DNA of 64,000 nucleotides from Eucommia ulmoides. Taxonomy: Eukaryota; Streptophyta; Magnoliopsida; Garryales; Eucommiaceae. The position numbers and the translations under genes were made by a program. The DNA is taken from NCBI GenBank assembly GCA_016647705.1, contig CM028326.1, positions 43,926,785 through 43,990,784 on the forward strand, given 5' to 3'. Positions 44,263 to 56,614 of the stretch are shown piece by piece. The notes beneath the pieces were generated by a model that saw only the letters and a list, made by a program, of their open reading frames with translations, was not told where the DNA came from and did not search any database. The number at the start of each line of letters is the position of its first letter. Within the stretch, counting starts at the first letter, position 1.

Positions 44263-47200
44263 TGACGCACCCCAGATTTTGATAGCAGAAGAAGTAGAGA
44301 ATCGAGAAAAAAAGATGAAAACAAGTTTTATCCCTTCCTCTTTGAGTTATCCAAATTCGTTCATTTTGAAAACGGATTTTCAATGACTTTTCTAGGTGTC
44401 GATTTTGAACAACTTCTTGGGCCAAGATGTTTTGTTAAAAATGGTGTTGCAACCTAACATGGGGTTAAGTGGTGTGCTAAGTCACTAGGATTTTGGAAAT
44501 TCATTTTTCCTTTTGAAATGGTCTATATTTTGACTTCCATTGGTCTATGTAGCAAATATATTATTTAAGTTTGGGAGTCGGTTATACTCGAGGAAGGTGT
44601 TAGACAGCCCAAGATAATTGTCCGAAGATGGTACTTCAGTCTAAAAAGATATTCACTGTTAAATGCTATCCAAGTAGTTTTCATTGATTTCTTAAACAAG
44701 AATAATTCCCATTTTCTAATTTTTTTTTTGTTTTTTTTATGTACTTTTGACATGATTTAATGGAAAGCAGGTAAATACAATAGCTACTACTAGTCACCGA
44801 CACCCAATAATAATTTATCATATATGTAAATATGCAGCTATACTAAATGAAACACAAACTAGACTAAGTTGGTTGGATATTCAACCGAACCCGCATGTGG
44901 GTTGCCAACGTATCTCGAATGAGAATCAGGTTATCACGTAGTTCGGTGTGATTAGGGTAAAGGATATGGTTTATTATTAGAGGCATGACCGAACCCTTAT
45001 GGGTGGCCTACATACTTTGGGTGGTTACCAAATATTAGGTCAAATGTAGTTTAGTCTTATCTCATTGAAAACTAGATTCATTATTAGAGGTGTGACCGAA
45101 CCCTTATAGGCTGCCTACCTACTTTGGGTGGCTACTAAAGATTAGGTTGAACGTATTTTAGTCTTGTTATGTTTGAAAAACTAGGTTGGTTTTGGTTAAA
45201 TTTGAGTTAGTTGAGTTAAGTTTTGGTTGATTATCAGTTAGTTTTGGTTGTGAACAACCTAAGTAACAAACCTTTGATTTTGTCAAGAATTTTAAACGAA
45301 CTCCTTTGCTTTTGTTAGTTTAGTGTTTGTGTGTGAGGTGTGAGTTAAAACTAAAAAATAAATACCATATATTTATGCCAGTACTACTTGTAACTAAGGA
45401 AAACAGGAAGGTTTCTGAAGAAGAATCACACATATCCCCGAAGGAATAAAGGCCCTTCTTTTATCCCGAGTTCTTAGCCACGAGAGTCTGTCTGTGTAGT
45501 ATATAAGTGTATAAGTTTATAATTATGTTTTATTTATCTAAAAAATAAAAGATATACGATGCTCTTGGGGGGTATCGTATTGACTATGTACAACTCATGC
45601 TGTGAATAGTCGTTTTGTTCAAATTCTCATGTGGTTTTACTACGTGGTTTGATGATTTGACATTTTTGAATGTCTTGGAATGTTTTTGAATGCTCTTGAG
45701 ATGCTTGAATTTTTTATTTTTATTTTTATGATTTAACCCTAATTTGGTTGTTATAGTTAAGATTATGTGTCTGCTTGATGTTCTTGACAAAATCAAAAGC
45801 TTATTAGATTGTTTTTAGGGTTTGTTTGATACTTTTATAGATTTTATGTTTTAAGAACATGAAAAAAAGTTTATTATTTACATTATCCTACTATATACGA
45901 AGCAATATACACAAAATCAAGCAAGAATCAAAGGGGGTTTGATAGAAACGTGGCTATTTAGGGGATGTGGTCTTCCCTAAGTGTTTACCTTCTTCTCCTT
46001 GAACTTCTTGGTCGGTGGTTGGACGGTGCTTCATCGATGGTTGTGGTTCTTTGAGTTTCTATCCAAGAACCCAAGAACAACAACCTACATAGAGGATGCA
46101 GTCGTCCCTAAGTAGCTAACTCCTTCCCTTCTTGCTCCTCTTGGATTGGTGTTGATCGGTGATCGTTGATCCTTGAAGTTCTTGTTCTAAGAACGTTAAG
46201 AACACTTCCACGACCATATTTTGAAAAAAATATTGATGTGTGTTTTGCAAAATTCGCTTGAGAGGCCTAGGACCTAAGAGTGTTGCTCGAGTTTAGAGAG
46301 AGAAGCTAGTCATTCAAGACTTGAAAAAATGTGAACCCCAATACCCTTATTTATAGGCTGGGGGCTTGTGCATTGGGTAATTCACAAGCCAATCCAGCTT
46401 CTTCCTTGGGGGTTTGTTTGGCCTTAGGGACTTGATATCTTATCTTAGTTAGATTTGGCTTAGAAGGAATTTAGAGGAGAAGGCTAGATTCTCAAAGATT
46501 TGGGTATGATTACCAAATCTTTTTAAATATTTGGTAATCATTGGAAATCATTACCAATTATTGCCAATGATTTCCAATCATTACCTCTCCACCAATGAGA
46601 TTTCTTGCACATGGATGCATTTATGACTTCATTGGATGGATCCGATTTGGTTTAGGGGCTAAATACTAGTTAAATCCACTATTTTAGTTTGGTTGTCATA
46701 AATGCTCCCAAGGTTCTAGTATCTAGTCCTTATATATCACTTGGCATTTAATTCAAAGTAATGATTCATGACTTGGAGGCCACACATTTGGTTCATTACG
46801 GATGGAATTGGGTGAACTTTTCTTTTAACCGCCAGTTGATTTCCAAGTTGCCTAGTTACCCTTAGATATTTTTGTAAAAATATCTATATCCTTTGAATCT
46901 ATCCATTCCATTTCATCCCAAGAATTTAATTCTTGATGGAATGTGTATTAAATGCATTGTTTGGAGGCTACTCATCCGGTTTAGTTTTGATAACGGGTCG
47001 TCACGATTCAAGGCTTTTGGTTGGTTTCTAAGATATTTTGATTGAAATATATAGATACCTTGAATGTGGTATTGAAATGTCATCCCAAGTTTTTAATTCT
47101 TTATGGAATGGACATTCAATTCTTATTGAATGCCTTAATTATGTGGCGAACCGAATTGGTTTAGTTTCGATAACAGTTGGTTGCACTGTAAGTGTCATGT

Positions 47201-47870
47201 CCCATTTCTTTGCCATTTGGTAGGCAACTTCTAGGAAATTTCCTTGGTCATTATAAGTCTTGGTTTTTGGGACTTAAATGATGGCTAGGCCCCTGTATTG
47301 CTGGGGCCTAGGGTGGTTTTTCAAGATTACTTGGATTTGGTAAAAATCCAAGCCAAGCCCAATCCTTAAATCACCTTGTCATGTAGAGTTTTGTAATGAC
47401 CTTTCCAAGCCTTGATTAATTTGTCTTGGATTATTTTTGGTAGTGTGTGATGTGGTATGCATGAGAGAAAGAATTGTTTTTAGTGTTAAATTTGACAAGA
47501 TTTAGTGAGAGGTAAATGCTTCAAAGTTGGGGTGGGGTAACCAAGTTAATTGTTTGAAATGTCCTATGACTTAAGGGTAGTGACTAAGATTTATCTATAC
47601 TAAAGATTATTTGATGAAAATCAAACCTTATTAAAGTCATTTTAGACCTCCTTAAGTCATGGGAATTTAGATTTTGACCCGAAACGTTTACTTAGTTGTA
47701 TTTCATCAAATTCAACATTTTTACGTTTTTGTTATGTTTTTGGTTGTTTTCGTATATTTTATACTGTGATGTCAGGTAGAAATCCGTTCCCTTTAAACTT
47801 GAGTTTAATATTTATCTGAACTTATACTTGATTCAACACTAACTGGGCGAACCAAAATGCAGTGTCTACA
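44263..47870 (-). repeat. Element A 5' LTR
   Basis: 3608 bp, TGACGCACCCCAG to CAGTGTCTACA in plus-strand order, collinear with 29862-33392. Minus-strand TATA box near 46349-46357 and GGTAATCATTGG / TTACCAATTATTGCC dyads at 46530-46580. It lacks the C-run expansion seen in the 3' LTR and in element E. Confidence 0.82.
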
Positions 47871-49072
47871 AACACCTACTTTCAGGAATTTACATTTTAT
47901 AGAATTAGAGTGATTTGAGTCAGTCTTGAGGTCGTCATTGATTTCGCCCCTTTCCCGAAAACTTTCCCCATTATTAGGTATTATCTTGGTAAAGGCTCAT
48001 TATCTTCTTCCAATCTTAATTATCTTCTATTTTATAGGGTTCCTCCTACTTAAATTTTAAGTAGGTTTCCTTGTGTTTTTTAATTTGTTATATCTAAATA
48101 AAATCCAAGTTAATATTAGTTGATCATTCTCTGTTCAATTACCCGATTTCTATATTTTGGGGTCAAGTTCTAAGACTTTATCTATCATTCCTCATATAAA
48201 TTTGTTTTCAGATATTTCTTCCTCCTGTTCCAGTTGAGGAGTTCTTATATACTTCTTCAGGGTTACTTGGACAATCCTGGGTTGAAACATATGTAACAAT
48301 TCCATATCAGGGTTCCTAGGTTTTCTTTCTAACGTTCCCAGATTTAAGACATTTATTTTAACCTTTTCCTTTGGAAAATGGTCTAATTTAGTATTAAAAT
48401 TATGTTATCATTACTTTGATTATTTGCGGTGTATGAATTATGATAAGCAAATTAATTTATGAAAGTTAGAGTATGAAGACCTGAGTTGACCTTAGATAAA
48501 ATAAAATTTCATTTAGTGATTTATAGATCTAGTACATAGGCATATAAGGTAATACCCAGTTTATTAGAAAGTACTTAGAAACTAAACGAAATGGAGATAA
48601 ATATGATTCTTTTCCTTTTCATTAATGGTCAAATTTTCTCCTGAGATACTTAAGATCCCTATCTAGATGAGATCCTCGATATGGTTTTTGATGTCCTGAC
48701 ATTGATCAGTGTGGTGACTAGTCATTCCAGAGTGATACTGATAGAAAGTGCGACGGTTAAACCTTGGATCCTAGGGGTTTCCCAAGTTGGAAAAGAATAG
48801 GTGCTAATGGCTTATTCTTGAAGTAGTAGCGGTATATTTGAGAGAGTGGAATGGAGAATGAGGTGAATCATGTCCTCTCTTCTGGTGCATGGGTAGGCTT
48901 GAAGATTTATTGAGGCAGTTATATTGAAGTTAGTAATTGACTGTGGTTTTGAGGAGAACTGTTGGGATATGGAGTAAAAATGAAAGGTTGGTATTCTGGG
49001 TGGATAATTGTCTAGATGACCTATTTGATCTCATCAATAGATTGGCTTATGTAGCTTAACCCTCTTATATGA
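47871..49072 (-). other. Element B internal region
   Basis: Continues the sequence interrupted at 29861. 47876-48620 parallels A 38960-39740. The part 48620-49072, next to the PBS, has gag-like coding sense on the minus strand. The distance from PBS to gag end (about 400 bp) is far too short for a whole gag, so most of gag and the leader were deleted. Confidence 0.55.
48620..48900 (-). pseudogene. Ty3/Tat gag C-terminal fragment in element B
   Basis: The minus-strand frame over 48667-48758 gives FYQYHSGMTSHHTDQCQ, then IKNHIEDLI. This fits the gag C-terminal zinc-binding pattern C-x-YH-x-GH-x-T-x-C of Tat/Ogre elements, with the first Cys replaced by Tyr. It ends at a stop after IEDLI. The stretch further upstream is frameshifted. 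Confidence 0.6.
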
Positions 49073-49702
49073 GGGCCCTAGTAGAGTCACCAACTGATGT
49101 ACTCTGGATTTTGATAGCGAAAAAAGTAGAGAATCGGGAAGAAAAGAAAACAAGTTTCATTCTTCCCTTTTTAAGTATTTCAAATCCATTTATTTAGAAA
49201 ATAGTTTTTCAAGGGATTTTCTAGGCGTCGATTTCGAAAAACTTCTTGGGCTAAGATTTTATGTTAAAAACAGAGTCGCCACCTAGAATTGGGTTAAACG
49301 GTGTGCTAGGTCACCGGGAGTTTTAGAAATTCATTTTTACATTGAAATGGCTCGTGTTTTGACTTTGAAAGGTCTGTATACTAGAGATATTCTTAAAGTT
49401 TGAGGGTCGGTTATACTCACGATAGGTTTTACGTACCCCAAGACACTTGTCTGTAAATAGTACCTTAGTCTAAATGAATACTCATTGTTAAACAATACTC
49501 GAGCAACTTTCTTTGATTTCATCAAACAAAATAATTCCATTTTTTCTTTCTCTTTTATGATGTAGGTAGTGAAGGTTATCTATTATGCAACTAAAACTAG
49601 AAATAAAAATATATTTGTGTTTTTAACATAATGAAAGTAGTAAATACTATACTATACTATACTATTCTAGGCAGGGACAACCCAATAGCAATTTAAAATA
49701 TG

Positions 49703-50620
49703 CTTATATCAAGGATCATCTTTAAGTTCTTACCTCTTCGTTCTAGTAATGGATGAGCTCACAAAACATATTCAAGATGGAGTACCTTGGAGTATGTTGT
49801 TTGCAGATGACATCATATTAGTGGACGAAAATAGAATAGGTTTTAATACTAAGTTAGAAATATAAAAAGAAGCGTTAGAATCTAAAGGTTTAAATATTAG
49901 AAAAAGCAAGACGGAACACATGCATTACAATCTTAGTAATACCCGAAGAGACGGTGGTACGGTCAAAATTAGAGATAAGGAGGTGCCAAAGATTGATCGT
50001 TTTAGATATTTAGGTTCAATGATTCAGAGCAATGGTGAAATCAAGGAGGATATTACGCATAGAATCAAGGCAGGATGGTTAAAGTAGAAAAGTGGAGTTA
50101 GGGTGATTTGTGATCATAGGATTCCGTTGAAACTTAAAGGAAAATTCTACAAAATTGCTATAAGACTAGCACTTCTTTCTGGTTTAGAATGTTGGGCGGT
50201 AAAAATGAATTATGTCTAGAAAATTTGGGTAACAGAAATGCGGATGTTGCGGTGGATGAGTGAGAAGACAAGAATAGATAAAATTAGGAATGAAACTATT
50301 AGAGAAAATTTAAGAATAGCACCCATTGAAGAGAAAATTAGAAAAAATAATTTACGATGGTTTGGGCATGTGCATAAAAGACCCATAGAAGCACCAGTGA
50401 GAAAATGTGATTTAGTTCAAGTTTAGGGGACTACTAGAGAGAGAGTTAGACCTAAGACGACATTGGACAATACTATTAGAAATATTTTGGCGATATTAAA
50501 CCTGACGGAGAAGATAATCCTTGATCAATCTCTATGGCGTACATGGATTCATGTATACATAAGTGGGACAAAAGCTTAGTTTTTGTTGTTGTTGTTGTTG
50601 TTGTTGTTATTGTTGTTGTA
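49703..50620 (+). mobile_element. 5'-truncated RTE-like LINE with reverse transcriptase remnant
   Basis: Conceptual translation gives a LYQGSSLSSYLF start and then VPWSMLFADDIILVDE, holding the FADD form of the catalytic motif (about 49800-49811). FRYLGSMIQSNGEI and LRWFGHVHKRPIEAPVRK follow, a 3' end characteristic of plant RTE-type LINEs. There are stops at 49863, 50086 and 50217 and others. The tail is (TTG)n at 50583-50620. The last part is open from 50238 to 50426. No TSD is evident because the two sides belong to different elements. Confidence 0.82.
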
Positions 50621-51920
50621 TTTAAGTGAATTATACTAGGATTGAATGGTTATGATATATGGGGTCTATAGGTGTACTTTAATGTCATACCTTGTGGAAA
50701 CTAGCCGTTGAGGGCTTATTTCAAATCAGCTTAAATAGACCTTCAAATTTCATATCATAATATACCACATCATCAAGAACTATCAAGTTCCTGAGGTTTT
50801 CTAAGAGAAATTATTCCGAGATATATTCGAGAGATCAATTGTGAGATTATTGTGTGAGAAGTTCTTGAGATAAAGCGCTGATTGTTTTGGCGTCACCGAT
50901 TTATGTTGTCTAGCGATTCAATCTACAATTTTTCGGTGGTTTTTCTGATGAGATCTTTCCAAGTTGTCGAACTTATTTTTGATTGCATATTATTATTGAT
51001 TGCTTGGTTGAAATATCATAGTAAAGTCGTTTTCAAACTTTAAGAGCATAAAAATTATTTTTTAAAACGATTTTTGTGATTATCTAATTACGTGCTTAAT
51101 TTATGCTATCCACACATATTATAATGAAATATTGAATTCGTCACTTAAATTCTATCACTAGTAAATTTCGAGACATTAATCGAGTTTAATTGTGTTGAGG
51201 TAGTAGAAGCTTCGAGTAGGAAGAAACTCATTATTTTTGCAATTGGTGAGTTTGTGCGGATAAGATACAGTTGGGTTGTATCTATTCAGGGTAGCTTGGG
51301 TTTCAATCTTTTTCAGGAAAAATATTGAGGTTTGATCTTTACATAGAGTATAAAAAAGTTAGGTTATTATTTTCCTTTAAAAAGAATTAGGTGTGAATTC
51401 TTCCTGAATGGAGTTCATCTTTGAGTGAATTGTAAAGGTTCAATCCTTACCTGCGAAAATGATACTTGGAGTATTTGTGAGGTTTGATTCTTAGCCTGGT
51501 AAAAAATTTAGGTAAGTTAGTCTTAAGCCTGCAAAAACATAGGGTTCTTCATTCGCCTATGAAAAGAAAATTGTAAAGGTTGATTCTAAGCCTATGAAAA
51601 GAATCTTTGTGAGGGTTTGGTTCCTACCTTTAAAGAAATCTAGGTTTTTACTGGGTGCGAATCTCCGTGGAGCTCAAGGGACTAGATTAGGCAAGGCTAG
51701 CTTGCTGAATCAGGATATATCGTAGTTTTTAGCCTTATTTATTTTATTTATTTTGGTTTGGGTGTGCACTTAGTTTAAACACTTATCCACTGCATAACAA
51801 GATAATAATTTATTTATGATAAAATTGATTATTTGATTAATTAATTGTTTAAGAGTTAAATTATTCAAATTTTGATAACTACCCAATTCACCCCCTCTTG
51901 GGTAGCTCACCAGGCCAACA
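50621..51920 (+). mobile_element. Copia-type LTR 4, 5'-truncated
   Basis: Matches the last 1.3 kb of LTRs 1-3, from TTTAAGTGAATTATACTAGG to CTCACCAGGCCAACA. Its first part is missing; the LINE tail abuts it. It gives the uninterrupted reference for the LTR 2 insertion site (ATTGCTTGGTTG near 50999). Confidence 0.75.

Positions 51921-51970
<50 letters not shown>
51921..51970. repeat. (TA)n(TG)n microsatellite
   Basis: About 8 TA followed by about 17 TG units, directly after LTR 4 and before Tat-like LTR sequence resumes. Confidence 0.9.
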
Positions 51971-51972
<2 letters not shown>

Positions 51973-53470
51973 CCGCGCTATTCTACAAGCCAACTTGGCA
52001 ATGATCATGGTGTTTAGTTGAAAGTAAATCTAGTTATTAATAGTATATAGTTAGATTAATAGTTAGTAAAAAGTTAGCTTGAAATGTTCTTGAGAGAATC
52101 ATAGAGATGATGCACAACTCATGGTGTGATAGATGTTTTGTTTGAATCATCACATGTTCTTAACAAGTTCTCGAATAGTTTGGGTTGTCACATGTTCTCG
52201 GATGTTCTTGATATTTTTGAGATAGTTTTGTATGATTTAGACATACTTTAGTTATTATTACATGAAATAAGTGTTATTTGGTTGATTGTGGCTTGTGTAA
52301 TTTATATACTTGAAATTTAAGTGAATGAACTACATGATTATGATATGTACAAGCATAATATATAAAATTTAAGACAAGATCAAGAAACCTCAAGGCATAT
52401 ACCTAGTTTAGGAGAGTGGTCTTTCCCTAAACAAGAACCTTTTTCTTCTTCTTGGTTGGAACTCGATCAATCACCGTCGCTCTCTTGAGTTCTTGCTCCA
52501 AGAACTTTAATAACACCTTACTTAGCAAAAGTGGTCATCCCTAAGTAGTTATCTTCCTTTCCACCTTAATCATCTTGGCTTGGCTTCGATCAGTGACCGT
52601 CTTTCTCTTGAGTTCTTGGTTTCAAAACCTCAATAACATCTTCTCGGGCTGGATTTTGGTACAATAACGGCTTCTTATTCAAGAAATTTGCTTGGGAATC
52701 CTAGTACCTGAGACTTGGCTTGAGTTTTAGAGAGAGAAGTTAGGACTTCAAGTGCAGAAAAATGACAACCCCAGCACATCTATTTATACGTTGGGAGCTT
52801 TCTCATCCATACGTAGGCTATCCCAACCTCTTCATTGAGGTGTGTTTGTCTTAGGGGACTTGCTATCTTGTTTTGGTTTTGTTTAGCTTTGAACAAATTT
52901 TTGGTGCAAGGAAAGATCTCAAAAGATTTGGTAGTCATTACCAAATCTTTTCCTAGATTTGGTAATGATTGGAGATCATTACCAATCATTACCTCTACTC
53001 TAATCATATTGATTACACATGGGTGCATTAATGGCTTGATGTGACACTTTCGGTTTAGTTTAGGGGCTAAGTACCAGTTAGTTTCACTATTTTAGTTTAG
53101 TTACCATTAATGCTTTTAAGGTGCATTGAACGTGGTCATGATGTTTCACTTGGAATTTAATGCCCTATGATGAGTCATGATTTGGTGATCACTCATCCGG
53201 TTGGTTTTAGATCGAATCGGGTTAACTTTCCTTGTAACTGATAGTTGGTTTTCAAGTTTCTTAGTTACCCCTAGATATTTTGGTGAAAATATACAGATTT
53301 AATGCATCCACCAATTCCATGTCATCCCTAAGAATTTAATGCTTGATGGGATGTGCATTTAATGCATTGTCTAGGTGGCAAACCAATTTGGTTTGGATTC
53401 GGTAATGGGCAGTCACATTTCAAGATTTTCAGTTAACTCTAAGATATTTTGATCAAAATATTTAAATCCT

Positions 53471-53990
53471 TGATATGGTTCTTGATGTCTTGGCACTGAT
53501 TAGTGTGATGACCAGTCCCTCTAAAGTAGTACTGATAGAAAGTGTTGGGGTTAAACCTCATATCCTAAGGTTTTCCTTGGTTGAGGATAATAGGTGCTAA
53601 CATCTTATTTTTGAAATAGTAGCAGTAGATTTGAGAGTGTGGAAAGTGGAATGAGGTGAACCATCTCCTCTCTTTAGTTGTTTGGGTGGGCTAGAATATT
53701 TGATTAGGCAATTGAATTTGAGTTTGTAGTTAACTGCGGTTTCGAGGAGAGCTATTTGGATATGGAGAGGAGATGAAAGGTTGGTGCTCTAGGTGGATAA
53801 AGATCCTGATGACCTATTTGATCTCATTAGTAGATTGGTTCATGTAGTCCATCTGCTTGCATATCTTAAAAATATCTCCTTGGAATGAGTTTTCCTTAGG
53901 TTCAAGGTTCTTCTCCCAGTTAGGTAGGTCTTGACTTGTGGTGGTGGCACAAATGGCGTCTTCCTATTTGGCGAGGCCATTGTGATTTTC
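53471..53990 (-). pseudogene. Ty3/Tat gag C-terminal fragment in element E
   Basis: The minus strand near 53478-53560 gives FYQYYFRGTGHHTNQCQ then IKNHI, the same gag zinc-binding segment as in element B but keeping GHHT. It is cut at 53471 by the junction with the B LTR. Upstream the frame is interrupted. Confidence 0.6.
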
Positions 53991-54741
53991 AATAGCAATC
54001 CATTTTCAATGAGGGAGCCTCTCGATTCATAATTCGTCCCAATATTTTATCTCGCTAAAGGTATGTCCAGGTGATGGTAATTAGTCCTCATCTTGGAATA
54101 GCCACATTGGGTTTATATAGATCACCATCTGCTTCTGGGAGGTAATGTCATCTTTGTATTGTGGAAATTTTGGAGTCGTTCTGAGTACTTCCAATAGAGG
54201 GAGGGATCAAGTCTATCTAGCGAACTGACCTCGGATGGCTTTTAGCAAAAAGTCACCTAAAGCAGATTTTCTAAATTTATTAAGTGATTAACAACCTAGA
54301 CTTCTACTATGAACTTTTGAGGATGCAAAATATCCTATCTTTATGTATGGTTATATTCTTGATTATGCGTGAGCGCGTCTACCTGGATGATTATGTTCAT
54401 GCTCTATGTATGCAATCCTAGGGAGATGTAGCTCTAGCAGGTAATTCTCAGATATGTTATGGTCAAACCTTAGCTTGGACATGGTTTTGTAGGACCATGG
54501 ATAACTTGAAAGTTTTGGTTTGACCTAAACTTAAAAGATACACTCTTCTAGGCTTTTGGGACAATTAACCCTTTATCCTCAAAATATAGATTATTTTCTC
54601 TTAGGATTAAATGACATGTTTCTAAAAATCTATCATTACTCCTAGAACTAAATAACAGACTTGTCCCTTTCTTCCTCAAAACATAGATAGTTGTCCTAAT
54701 GATAGAATTCTATTTGTTTTCCTCAAAACATAGATCATATC

Positions 54742-56614
54742 TGTACGATGAAGGATTCTACTCTCCTTCGCGTATATGACTACTCGCAAGTGTACGAGAT
54801 CAAAGTTTTAGTATATTGTGATCGTTAAGATCAGGCTATCGTATCCACAGGGATTGGTGTCGTTACTATCGAATACCGCGTTTGTCATGACCTAATTTTA
54901 TCTAGGCGAAAAATAAATATATTTAATTAATTAAATTAATACTAATATAACCTAAATTAACTACACTAATATGCTAATATGTTTTAGGGTGAAGAATTGC
55001 CTAGGGATTAACGTGTTTACAAATACGTGTTCGATTCCGATTTTCTCACGTTTACGTTGTTCGACCTATTTGACAACCTCGGTACATAAACTCCACCGCC
55101 ACCTCTCCCGAGTATAAGACAAGAAATACATGACTTCGAGTCAACAAAGAATTACCCATCAACATCTTAATGACCCTATGTCACATGAGTCTCACCTAGC
55201 GTCATTGATTACACACAATCCAACTCTCTCCAGGTTATTGGATTGTCGTGTTGTATTTACCCTATCAACAATCTCCGTTCCGAAACTCCCTCGCCACCTC
55301 TCCCGAGTGTAAGACAAAGGATATAATGCAACTTCCTGTCAAAGAAGAAGTCCCCTTCAACGTCTTAACGACCCTAGATTGCATGAGTCTTGCCCCCAAC
55401 GTCATTGATTGTCCACGATTCAAACCCTGACCGGGTTATGGAATTGTGGCGTTTGTTTACCCTAATCTGAATCCAAGGTTTGTCAAAACCCCGTATTCTC
55501 CATTTACCATTCTATGCATAATAAACAAACAATACGATAAACACAATCAAACTACGAAGAATAAACATAAACGCAACACCGAAATCATCCAAACGAACAT
55601 ATTTATAAATATACCGTTAATCCCTACTACAATCCATATTTAACTCGTGGATATAGATGCATAAACATATAAATCAAGCTAAACATGCTCACATGATCCT
55701 AAGATAAAAAAATAAGGAAAAACAATCGAAGAACTTAGCCTCATCCGATGATAAACCGCTAAGAATGCTCAACAATCGATTCGCCGTCTTCTCCACTTTG
55801 GGATGTGAGCTCCACCCCTAAAACACCTAAATATACCCTTAGATATATTCTAAGGGGCTCCAAAAATCAAGAGAGGACGGAGAAAGGGGAGGAGAGGGGT
55901 ATTTATAGGCAAAAGATATCAAAAGATCTAATAAATATCAAGGCTATGCTGCCATATTTTCTCCTAGGTGAAGAAAACTTTGCCTAGGCGAAGTTAGGTC
56001 GGTTAACTTTCTGCCGAAACTTCACCTCGGCGAAGTTATTGCAGGTTTGTAATTTTGTTTTGACTGTAACTTCTTCATCCGAAATCCGATTGAGGTGATT
56101 CAAAAACCTATGGAAATATAATAAAAATATATACAAATTCCATGTTTTGAGTGTTTCCAAAATCGGATTTTATAGTAGTCCAAAATATCCTTGAAGTTAC
56201 AGCACCTATACCGGCTTTGCAGGTTTGGTGATCGCCTAGGCGAAGAAGTAGGCGGTGGACTTGGAAATGTTTCTACTGGGGTTTCCACCTAGGCAGAGGA
56301 ATTTCCTGCCTAGGCGGTGGGCTGTTAGTAGCCTTTTGTCATTCTTAGCATCTTCACTACCTAGGCGAAGGTCTGGACGCCTAGGCGGTGGGCTTCCTTC
56401 ATATTTTTGCGTCCTTGTTTGTTTATCCACCGTAACTTCGACTCACCTTAGGTTCGATCATATTGTTTTTGCTCTAGTTTCCTATCTTTTTGCTCCACAC
56501 ACCTGATTTATACAAAGAGTATGAAAACTAATTAAAACATAATAAAATATTATATAAACGCTCGAAAACCAACTTAATTGGGTTTGGAAATACGTAGCTA
56601 GATCACACCTATCA
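54742..56614 (-). mobile_element. Solo LTR with perfect TSD ATATC (minus)
   Basis: 1873 bp. On the minus strand it runs TGATAGGTGTGATCTAGC to CATCGTACA. ATATC lies at 54737-54741 and 56615-56619, and element E reads on across it. It shares start and 3' motifs (TGTGGATACGATAGCC, GTACACTTGCGAGTAG) with the solo LTR at 18229-19620 but is longer. It has CGCCTAGGCG / CTTCGCCTAGG phrases repeated about ten times (55955-56390), occupying the place of the GCTGCAGC palindromes in the other copy. Confidence 0.88.

Larger units (their letters stand above)
29857..47875 (-). mobile_element. Element A: near-complete non-autonomous Tat-like LTR retrotransposon
   Basis: The element proper is 29862-47870, 18.0 kb, on the minus strand. 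It has a 5' LTR (44263-47870), a PBS (44241-44262), an internal region of 10.9 kb (2.2 kb of it the later solo LTR 3), a PPT (33393-33405) and a 3' LTR (29862-33392). The flanking pentamers AAGAC (29857-29861) and AACAC (47871-47875) differ at one base, and the DNA outside is one continuous stretch of element B internal sequence, comparable to 38900-39000 in A itself. No gag zinc finger, protease, reverse transcriptase or integrase motif was found, so it fits a large non-autonomous derivative. Its LTRs differ by many substitutions and small indels, so the insertion is old. Confidence 0.78.
24693..53470 (-). mobile_element. Element B: old Tat-like element carrying later insertions
   Basis: Pieces of one minus-oriented element surround element A. 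They are a 3' LTR fragment (24693-24987 and 29603-29665), internal DNA (29666-29861 and 47871-49094), a PBS (49073-49094) and a 5' LTR (49095-53470, interrupted). The junction at 29665/29666 joins mid-LTR directly to internal sequence, so the start of the 3' LTR and the end of the internal region were deleted. The inner side at 24692/24693 is an inversion breakpoint with LTR D. A gag fragment remains near 48.7 kb. Confidence 0.65.
49095..53470 (-). repeat. Element B 5' LTR, interrupted and truncated
   Basis: Begins TGATGTACTCTGG (plus-strand view) after the PBS. It follows the family through GTCGCCACCTAG (49276), is cut near 49702 by the LINE/Copia block, resumes near 51980 with a loss of about 600 bp, and goes on to 53470. 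There the GTGTCTACA end is absent and internal sequence of element E follows. Minus-strand TATA near 52778 (TATTTATACG). Confidence 0.65.

Noticed and set aside
49690-50640. ATTTAA on both sides of the LINE as a TSD
   Set aside because: The two flanks belong to different elements (Tat-like LTR and Copia LTR), and a 6-bp AT-rich match is expected by chance.
55130-56506. Several ORFs of 60-83 residues
   Set aside because: All fall within the solo LTR at 54742-56614 and have no recognisable product.
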